The position numbers and the translations under genes were made by a program. Of a DNA stretch of 64,000 bases, positions 56,336 to 64,000 are shown piece by piece (position 1 is the first letter of the stretch; each line of letters starts with the position of its first letter). The notes under the pieces are model-generated. The model had not been told where the DNA came from and did no database searches. It saw only the letters and a list, made by a program, of their open reading frames with translations. Origin of the DNA: Auriscalpium vulgare (lineage: Eukaryota; Basidiomycota; Agaricomycetes; Russulales; Auriscalpiaceae); the NCBI GenBank assembly GCA_019915015.1, contig JAHBBC010000003.1:1798001-1862000 (forward strand), written 5' to 3'.

Positions 56336-57924
56336 ATGGCCTCTCAGACGTATGACAACTCCCCATGGCCGGTACAGACGCCCCCGCCCACACCCGCTCT
56401 CCCAAAACGCACGAGACGCTGGAACAGCGCGAGCTCGCTAGATCGTCGTGCGATTGTCACTCGACAGCAGGTCTTCAATCAGTCGGGCGTCGGTGCGTCT
56501 TCCCTCCATTTTACACCCTGCTCGCTGGCGGTCATCCGCGCGACGCGGCCACGGCCTCCGCCGTGTGATTCCCGCACTCGCGCGATGTTCCTCCCTGCAC
56601 ACACGCAACAACGCGCTGATATCTCACCTCTTCCCCAGCCGACGCCGAGGAGCAATGTCAAATAGATGTTGGAAACGATGTCATCTCGTGTTTCCCCATT
56701 GCCAACACCATCGTTCCCCAACACGAATGGGTCACATTTGTCTGTACGTATCTTCCATTTTGGTGCCTGTATGCGTGCCTCACCCTTTTGGCGTTCACAG
56801 GGAACAGCCGGCGACCCGAGCTAACGCAGACGAATCTGGTCAACATCTACATGTTCCACGGCGACTCGGGTCTTCTCATCTTCGAGAAGACAGACGTGCA
56901 GAACCCTACCGGCCGCGCTGGTAGCATCCGGGCCCAAGTGAACGATACGTGGTTTCCGAATGGCGGTTTGGGTTGGAGCGGGAGCGACATCTCGTATCCT
57001 TATTATTTCGTGATCACCCGCGCCGACAAGACCTTAGACGGAACAGAAGTCCCACAGACGACGTTCAGTGCAGTCCGTGAGTGTCGAGCCTCTCTTGCGC
57101 CGCTTTCTCCTTGTTCAAGCCTTTGGTTCGCAGAGACGACACTAGCAGACGCCGCTACTTCCTCTATTGCTTCTGCATCCTCTGCTGCAGCCGCGTCATC
57201 GGCAGCAGCCGCGTCATCAGCCGCAGCCGCGTCATCGTCAGCAGCGGCAGCATCTTCCGCAGCTGCAGCGTCGTCAAGAGCAGGAAGCGCAGCAAGTCCA
57301 ACGTCGTCGGATGCGAACCTGCAGTCGGACAGCGGTTCGAATTTTCCCCATTGGGCGATCGCGGTCATTGTCGTACTGGGCTTCCTTGCAGTCGTTGCGA
57401 TCTGCATCCTCGCCTTCCTCATCGTCCGGCGGGCGAAGCGGCGAAACCAGAGCCGTCTCAGCTCACGGCGGGGGTCGATGGGGTCCGCGTCGCCGATGAT
57501 GGCGGGCGCGGTGTCGGGTGCCGGTGCCGCGCCGCAGTCCCCCGTCATGGAGCAGACGAACATCCGCTCGTATGACGCTGGGGGGCCCCCATCCGTCCTC
57601 GGGCGGGCGCCATCCGTCGGTTCGCCGAACGACGGCGCGTCGACGATCTCCCACGCGTACTCTGCTGGCGACTCTGCGCCGTTCTCCGGCGCAGACGCAG
57701 CGATCATGGCGGACGCGTTCCGGAAAGCTCTGCGGAAACCGGACTTCGCGGGACGGCCGATCGAGGAGGGCGACAGTCCGGAGGGGGATCAGCAGGACCA
57801 CCATTTGCTGAGCCGCGAGCTCGCAGAGGAGGGCCGGGATATCCGGAGTGTGGGCTCGTCGCGGGGCGTGCGAGTCGAGACGCTGAGCGACAGCGGGGAC
57901 ACCGTGCAGGACAGCCCCCGCTAG
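56336..57924 (+). CDS. Single-pass membrane protein with Ser/Ala-rich stalk
   Basis: Four exons, 56336-56492, 56639-56743, 56801-57076 and 57134-57924, all with phase-1 junctions, give 442 residues. The ectodomain-like part reads CQIDVGNDVISCFPIAN, TIVPQHEWVTFVWNSRRPEL, LVNIYMFHGDSGLLIFEKTD and SYPYYFVITRADK. A 45-residue Ser/Ala repeat follows (units of SSAAAA), a typical O-glycosylated stalk. Then comes one membrane helix (HWAIAVIVVLGFLAVVAICI) with a positive stop (RRAKRRNQ) and a Ser/Pro-rich cytoplasmic tail with DAAIMADAFRKALRKPDF. The layout resembles fungal cell-wall sensors (Mid2/WSC-like), but no WSC domain is present. No N-terminal signal peptide is visible in this model, so exon 1 or the start may be wrong. 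Confidence 0.82.
57175..57290 (+). repeat. Ser/Ala-coding minisatellite (GCAGCCGCGTCATC-like units)
   Basis: Short near-identical units of about 18-21 bp (GCAGCCGCGTCATCGGCAGC and variants) code the SSAAAA stalk; copy number may vary between strains. Confidence 0.8.
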
Positions 57925-59636
57925 TCCCGCGCCCCACGTACGCTTCTGTTCTTCTTCCTGCTATCGGCTTGTATTCGTCCTCTTCCGGGTTTCTGGTTCT
58001 GTAAGATCTTACCTCTTTCGCTCCCCGCACCTGCAACTTTATTGCCTATCTGCATTGCCCTCCATCCGCCTCTCTTCGCGCCGCAGTCCCCTCCTCCCTC
58101 CACCCGCCGGACTCTTATTACCTTTACTTCGCGGACGTTCTTCCCCCAGTCCATTTCAACACCTAGCTGCTTTCGGTATATATGTTCTTGGTGTCCAGCC
58201 TCCCTGCGCGCCCCCTCCTTCCCCCGCTACGCCCGAGCCCCGTCGTGCAGCGCCCGCTCCACACACTCCAACTCACGCGCGGCGCGCAGTCGCCCGCGTG
58301 CTCCACGCTCCTTTCCATGTATGTTTATTGTGGATCCTTAATCATGCTTTTGCTCGGGTCGCACTGGCACTGGCAGGCGTGAGGTTCGGCGCGCGCGGCA
58401 CGTCTCCTTGTCGACGACCTCTCCCACCCTCCGACATATACATCGCATTTAGGCACGGGACACTTCTGCCCGCTCTTCGTTACTCCGCTTTTATCGCGTT
58501 TCTTGGCTTGTTGGCTACGGTGTCCACTGATCCATTATTATCCTTATCTCCGCACCTTTTCTCGCGCACTGCACGTACAAATGTATACGATTCGACGCCC
58601 GCCGACGCTGGGTGGCATTGCGACTTTTTACTACTTGTGCAGCTGACTCTACTAGCATTTGTCTATGAACTTACGGCCGTTTAATGACATGGTGAATTGG
58701 CTTGAGGGCTGAGGCCGAGGGTGTGTGCGCATGCATCCTGCGAACTCGGTACGTCGCTCGTGGTCGTGTTTGGGCAGCAGTAATCTCACGAGATATATTT
58801 TCGGTGGTTGTATGACTTGACCAGCTTTGACTTGACTTTGACATGGAATACGGGGTCGGCGCCGGCGCGGTGCCAGGCTCATGTGCACATGATGGTAACC
58901 ATCGCCCTGCCACCAGCATCTCGACCTGCGCTGATGAACCGTTGCTCCAGCTGGCTCCTCCAGATCGACACAAAATAATCCAGAATCCTCTGGCCGCAAG
59001 CTCACGCGCGCCCAGGCCTCGATTCTGCAATAACAGTTGATTGCCTTGCATCTGAATCAGGATCGACTCCTTGCCCCATGTATACTACATGTGGGCATGA
59101 TCGACAGCTCCGCGGTGATTGCCCGTGCCGGCGCTGGCGTCGATCAACAGCGCACGGTGCTGGAGCGAGGAGCAGGCCGCCCTCGATCCACCCGTATGAC
59201 ATGCATGCTCTTTCGTGGGCACCACCTCATGCGCGCGCTGTCCGTCCGTGGCTTTCCAGGAACCTCGAGACCTACGGAGGGAATTCGGCGGACGCGTTCC
59301 TCGCATCCTGCGAAGACGTGTTGACAGCGGGGCACCTTCTGGTCCGCACACTTCCAATCGCCATGGCCAGCTGGGAATTTAACCGCGTGGTTTCACTGCA
59401 AAATGGCGCACGGGCGCCACGAGATGAATTGGGCGCAGATGAGGATGTACGTATGGTATAAGTAGTCTCCGTTGCCGACCTTGCGCGGAAGACAGTCGTT
59501 CCGTACGTATGATATACGGAGAGCCAGGGACTCTGTGGAGAAATACTTGTGCATGACTCATTGCAAGTCTCTATACATATGCGCTTGTCCCGGCCGCGCC
59601 GCGGGGTGCCGCATTTAACTCAACCTCTTCTACCAC
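57925..59636. other. 1.7 kb intergenic, nothing recognised
   Basis: Presumed 3' flank of the membrane protein gene followed by sequence without recognised features. Confidence 0.4.
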
Positions 59637-60060
59637 ATGTTGGAGACTTTTGGCCAATGTGAACAGTTGCAGCAACTATATGCGGAGGAAAACATCGCCA
59701 TCCACCTCTTCCCAACGCTTCAAGAACGCAACGACGGCTGCTTCATATTCTCCCGACGCTCGAACGACGGGAGATAGCCGCAATGCATCCTTTCCAGGTC
59801 AGGGGTGCTGAATACGATTATGACAGCAGGATAGCTGGATACGATGTTCTGCGAGATGCACTTATGCGTCGCCAGCATAATATTGGGCTGAAGGCGCTGG
59901 TTCTGGGCTGGTGGCAGTCACTAAGGACCAGGTGAACCAGCTTAAGCCTGGACTGCTTGGACTGGAAGGGCGATCAGGACGCGTATGATCGCGAAAGGAG
60001 GCGCCAGTAGTGAGGGCGAGAGTTTCGAGGACAAGAGCGAGATTTTCATATACAGTAGCG
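59637..60060 (+). pseudogene. Relic of an F-box/LRR gene C-terminus (F-box copy 6)
   Basis: The plus strand reads MLETFGQCEQLQQLYAEEN and IAIHLFPTLQERND, which corresponds to the ETFGQCGGLLNLCVKSNVAIHLFRAL block of the F-box family. After a frame change it gives YDVLRDALMRRQHNIGLKAL, equivalent to the LRQRRSTKNMGIKELAL block. Stops and shifts interrupt it and no F-box is present. Confidence 0.65.
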
Positions 60061-60182
60061 AGACCAAAATGTTTGATACAGAGACCGTCACGCTATTGAA
60101 TCATAGGACATCAACACGACCCACCGTTCGCACTCCTAGTGATTCGTTTACTAGGACGCCGAACCGCTCAATCGCCGCAGAG

Positions 60183-61535
60183 TTAGAGGCGCCCAGACTC
60201 CGCGAGCGGCTCGATGTGCGGGACGGGGCCAACGGGCACAATACGGTGCGGGTTGATCTAGACAGAAACATGTCAACCCTTCATGGACGCCATTGGACAC
60301 ACAGCACGCGTACGGTGGTGTGTGACCAGTAGTAGTGCGTCTTGATATGGTCAAAGTTTGTGGTCGACTGGAAGGCATCGTTCTTCCAGTAAAGGCGACG
60401 CAGCCAACTGTAATGTCATGGTAAGCAACATGCAGACAGACAGAAGGCCGTGATGCCGTACGCGTGTATGTTCGGATACCCGCTACGGATGGTGCGGATG
60501 TTGCACTTGAAGTGGCCAACATAGACCGGGTCGAAGCGGATCTGGGGACGCATCAGCGAGTCATCTCAACGAGATCTGTATCCCTTACGATTGTCACGTA
60601 GAGCCTTATGTCCGCCTCCGTCAGGCGATCGCCAATGAGATAGGTCTTGCCGCTGAGCATAGCCTCGATGCGATCGAGGGATTCGAACAGCGCGACGACC
60701 GCGGTGCGATATGCGGGGAAGGTGGTCGCAAAACCCGACCTATACACACCATCTGTAGACGTAGCAGAAGAATCAGTTAGAGTCCCAGCATTCCAGCGCA
60801 CGCGATGACGTACTATTGATAGTATCATACACCCATCCGTTAACCTCGTCAATCTCCTTGCGCAGATCCTCGGGGTAGAAGTCGAGCGCGGCGTGCTCCT
60901 TGTCCACAAGGTCGTTGAACTCGGTGTTCAGCATCCGGATGATCTCCGACGACTCGTTGTTGACGATGGTGTGCTGCTTCTTGTCCCAGAGCACGGGCAC
61001 CGTGAAACGGCCAGCGTAGTCCGGGTCCGCGCGCAGATAGAGATCTTTGACGTGCTCAGCCCCATACAGTGGGTCCTCGTTCGCGTCCGGGAACGCGTCA
61101 ACGGACGCGAAAGGCCAGCCATGCTGACCCATATGCGGCGATACGACAGTCACGCCTGCGGTCGGCTGTTCGGCGCGATACTAAGATGATGATGAGGAGA
61201 TGCGCACCGATGAAATCGTCGAGACCCTTCAACTTCCGCATGATAAGGGTGCGCGAAGCCCATGCTGGGTGTCCCTCTCATTAGCAGACGCATGTATGGA
61301 CATGGCGGTCACTCACGGCACGCATACGAGACATAGAGGTGGTAGCGATCTGGATAGGAGGTGCGTTAGATGTACTCTCAACCGTTCCACTCAGCAGCAC
61401 CCGACCTTTCTCGGGCGGGAATTCGCCTCCAGCCTTGATGAAGTTCCTGAAGGAGGAGGCTGCCCGCTTGAACGAGCCATCCTGCTCCAACTTCATCTTC
61501 GAGATGTCGGTTTGGTGGGAAACGTCGCGAGACAT
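60183..61535 (-). CDS. ECM4: Glutathionyl-hydroquinone reductase (ECM4/Xi-class glutathione transferase)
   Basis: Eight exons on the minus strand: 61406-61535, 61317-61349, 61208-61264, 60814-61155, 60589-60752, 60462-60541, 60314-60407 and 60183-60257. All phases join to 324 residues. The family reduces glutathionyl-quinones, in fungi often linked to detoxification of lignin-derived quinones. Exon 2/3 forms YHLYVSYACPWA with the catalytic cysteine (about Cys54) of the CPW motif. Then come MRKLKGLDDF, TVVSPHMGQHGWPF, FTVPVLWDKKQHTIVNNESS, GVYRSGFATTFPAYRTAVVA, LIGDRLTEADIRLY, RFDPVYVGHFKCNIRTIR, WLRRLYWKNDAF and INPHRIVPVGPVPHIEPL, all typical of ECM4/YqjG. The upstream frame is open to 61700 with a basic leader, but family starts favour 61535. 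Divergent from the CLYBL-like gene. Confidence 0.93.
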
Positions 61536-62186
61536 TGGTGGGCGATAACGACTGAGCGGGCGCGGCTGGCGAGGTTTAAGAAGGGTGTTGTTCCGGGACT
61601 GATGTAAAAGACTGTATGGATTTGCTAGATGGAGTTGGCAGCAGGGGAGATTCGGGATGGTCGGATGGAAGATCCTATGCAAAAGGACACGAGGATACAT
61701 ACAGATTCATTCTATCCGCCGGCACCTGCGTCATTGCACTCGACTGTTTCGGGTCTCCCCTTCTCAGGCTGCGCTGACTGTACCATCTCGTACCCGTCAG
61801 CATATCATCAATCTGACGCTTGCAGAATGACTAGCAGTACAGGGGAGGTGTTGGCTGGTGTTGGGCTGTTCGTAAAGCAGAGCCAGTTCGACTCTAATCC
61901 GGAGTTTGCTCGGAAGTCCAATGGGTTAGCCGGCCCGCCACAAATTTACCGGAAATGAATAACGGGTTCACTCTTAACGTACCAAGCTTCAGCGGACGCT
62001 CTGAGCAAATTTGAGAACATGGCATATGGGAGATATACCGACCCATCCAGGTCCAAAATGACACCATGGATGGGAGTTTTGAGCGAGAATGTGTTGTGTC
62101 AGAATGGGCCGGTCTTCCGGCCTTCCGAGGTTCAGTTGAAGTCGCGCAACTTGAAGTCTTGAATCTGACCTACTCGACAAGTAACT
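61536..62186. other. Divergent promoter region of ECM4 and CLYBL-like genes
   Basis: 650 bp between two divergent starts; no specific regulatory site is recognised. Confidence 0.4.
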
Positions 62187-63752
62187 ATGCTAGCCTCACG
62201 TTTGCTCTATCCAAATCATGCGGTATCTACTACATCGGCCTTCAAAATTCCACGAGTAGCCTACGCACAGTCTTCACATCCACCACCCTGGCCTCAACTG
62301 CGACGTCATCCACGAAAGTACTCGACGCCGGCTTCCACCGCCTCGCTTCGACGTTCATATCTCTATGGTTCGCAGAGTATAACATACGAAGCATCGCCGA
62401 TGGAGAAGCTCACTTCACTCGTAGTTCCTGCCTCATCAGAGCGCATGCTGAAGAAATCGTTGACCACCGACTCAGACATTATCATCTACGACCTCGAGGA
62501 CAGTGTGGCACCTTCTGAGGCAGACAAGAGCGATGCTCGCGAGAGACTGACGCAGTTCCTCATGGTTTACTCATTGATTCATCTTGGCCTGAGAAAGTGG
62601 CTTATACTTCAGTAGGAAACACGGCAGGCGGACCTTCCCCACCCGTCGCGCATAGCCGTGCGTCTCAATGCCACGGACACGTCTTTCTTCGAGAGGGACA
62701 TCCAAGGAGCGGTATGCGTTCATAAGTTGGCGACCACGAGAGCACCCAATACTCATGCGGCAATAGGTCCGCATCCCTCACGTCCAGACATTCGTCTTGC
62801 CAAAGGTCCATTCTGCCCACGACCTGCACACCGTCTCGTCAGCGATACAGTCGGTCGGCGCCCCGTCTCGAGAAATCAACCTAGTTGCAAGCATTGAGAG
62901 CGCACGTTCACTCTGGGGCATTGGGGACATCGCTGCGTGGAAGTCGGCGGACAAGTGTGGACTTGGTGGTCGCTTGGCAGCGTTGCTGGTTCGTGACATC
63001 CTCCATTCCCTGTGATGGCTTCTTGACCGCGCCGTAGTTCGCTGCCGAAGATTGTAGGCGCACGCGCCCTATCGCGCAGTCACTCGGATGACCGAACTCT
63101 CATAGATTGCGCGGACACGGCTATCATTCGCACGACCTCTCGTCAAGAGCTGCTATACACACGCTCGAAGATAGCTGTTGCAGCTAAGGCATTCGGCCTT
63201 GACGCTATCGACATGGTGCGTGGTTCAAATAGACTGTTGGGTCGAGGCTAAATTGCGACAGGTATGCGTGAACTACAAAGACCTGGAATATCTAAAGGAC
63301 GAATGCGAAGATGGTCGGCGGTTAGGGTATACTGGGAAGGTAGCGTCTAGTCTCTTTGCCATTCTACCTTCATCTCACAGCCCTTTTAGCAAGCAATACA
63401 TCCCTCACAGGTGGACCTCATCCAGTCCACATTCGTTCCCACAGACAAAGGTTCGTGCCGGAGCGACCATTCTGCACCTCACTACGAATGACCGCATCTC
63501 CCAGAAATTTGCCGTGCGGCGAAGATTGTGCATCAGATGGCGCAAGCGCATACGTCTCAGCGAGGGGCGATTGGCCTCGACCTGGGCGATGGCAAAGATG
63601 GCAAGGAGATGGTCGATGCGCCGATGCTCAAGCAGGTGAACAATGTGCTTGTTCGACACAGAAGGATCATTGACACCGGAAATATGTGACAGGCAGAGAA
63701 TACTATTCGGGTTGCGCGAGCGGCTGGACTCGAAATACCACAATTTTCTTGA
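62187..63752 (+). CDS. CitE/CLYBL-like HpcH-HpaI family lyase, probably mitochondrial
   Basis: Ten exons: 62187-62367, 62425-62564, 62629-62711, 62767-62988, 63038-63053, 63106-63215, 63262-63339, 63390-63450, 63505-63635 and 63693-63752, giving about 360 residues. The family cleaves acyl-CoA substrates (citramalyl-CoA in human CLYBL). The N-terminus is basic and rich in Arg/Ser (MLASRLLYPNHAVSTTS), as in mitochondrial presequences. Landmarks are RRSYLYVPASSERMLKKSL, IIIYDLEDSVAPSEADKS, IAVRLNATD, INLVASIESARSLWGI and LFAAEDYCADTAIIR with the acidic residues expected to bind Mg2+. IDMVCVNYKDLEYLKDEC and GYTGKQAIHPSQVDLIQSTF follow. Exon 3 fits only if the CCC at 62638-62640 is one base short (otherwise a stop follows); this restores phase throughout. 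Confidence 0.85.
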
Positions 63753-63848
63753 AACTGCGTTCATCTCTGATATGTTGCCTGGCGCTTGACGATGTCGTCT
63801 GATGGAAAGGTCATGTTTTCCGCGGGAGATACAATGATAAAATTATGA

Positions 63849-63896
63849 TGCGGCATACTTATCTACTCAGTCTGCGGCATACTTATCTACTCAGTC
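63849..63896 (+). repeat. 24 bp perfect tandem duplication
   Basis: The unit TGCGGCATACTTATCTACTC plus AGTC occurs twice without interruption. Confidence 0.95.
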
Positions 63897-63899
63897 TTT

Positions 63900-64000
63900 C
63901 TAATCCTCTCCGATTTCCTTCGGGAACGCCTTTCCCATCGCTTCTGCACCCGGCGCAACATCAGCTGGTGGTTTGCGTCTCGTTGGCGCTGGAGAAACAC
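63900..64000 (-). CDS. C-terminal end of an unknown gene, cut by the window edge
   Basis: Reading the minus strand from the window edge, one frame gives PAPTRRKPPADVAPGAEAMG then KAFPKEIGED and a stop at 63900-63902. The composition is protein-like for these genes, but 33 residues are too few to assign a family. Confidence 0.3.
   Translation of the reverse strand, partial: VSPAPTRRKPPADVAPGAEAMGKAFPKEIGED

Noticed and set aside
58042..58684. 209-residue plus-strand frame after the membrane protein gene
   Set aside because: No domain; Pro/Arg/Ser-rich and in the presumed 3' flank.
61536..61700. Upstream in-frame ATG giving ECM4 a basic mitochondrial-like leader
   Set aside because: Open frame and Arg-rich, but the family start fits 61535 and the extension could equally be 5' untranslated region.
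1..64000. CRISPR arrays, rRNA and bacterial-type operons
   Set aside because: Eukaryotic gene structure throughout; no regularly spaced short repeats or rRNA-like sequence seen.

Overview
The window looks like genomic DNA of a filamentous basidiomycete, probably an Agaricomycete. GC is high, the genes are cut by many 41-77 bp GT..AG introns, there is a dispersed family of F-box/LRR proteins, and a chromodomain Ty3/gypsy retrotransposon is present. The organism assignment is inference; gene identities rest on motifs and exon phases read by eye.

Layout. 1-6080 is the left arm of a diverged ~6 kb inverted duplication, mostly non-coding and carrying an intact F-box gene (3635-5251, minus). 6080-23690 is the spacer between the arms: a chimeric F-box pseudogene fused to an antisense fragment of the 39-41 kb gene, RanGAP (8220-9535), FKBP12 (10287-10940), a long repeat-rich desert (10.9-19.2 kb) and an Ecl1-type zinc protein (19266-21020). 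23690-29690 is the right arm. It keeps only a 5' stub of the F-box gene and contains a 1305 bp CACTA-like DNA transposon whose empty site is preserved in the left arm. 29.7-31.2 kb is a ~550 bp tandem repeat array, and 32.07 kb has a Helitron-like terminus.

32562-38604 is a complete Ty3/gypsy chromovirus with identical 257 bp LTRs. It has a primer-binding site complementary to its own LTR (self-priming type), a 3' polypurine tract with an exact second copy inside pol, and a Gag/Pol overlap in the -1 frame. 38.8-39.1 kb holds a 28 bp perfect foldback flanked by 92 bp direct repeats.

39.3-64 kb is more gene-dense: an H15 (linker-histone-fold) protein, ERV46/ERGIC3, VPS45, three consecutive F-box copies (one broken, one with a single frameshift, one intact), a coiled-coil nuclear-like protein, a single-pass membrane protein, an F-box relic, a glutathionyl-hydroquinone reductase (ECM4/Xi-class GST) and a divergent CitE/CLYBL-like lyase. 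ERV46 and VPS45 both act in ER/Golgi/endosome vesicle traffic; I see no operon-like linkage otherwise.

Several otherwise well-conserved genes between 36.8 and 62.6 kb each lack one base, mostly in a short G/C run. Restoring it would recover both the frame and a family motif. This is best read as base-call error until reads show otherwise, and it weakens any claim that the retrotransposon is dead or that these genes are pseudogenes.
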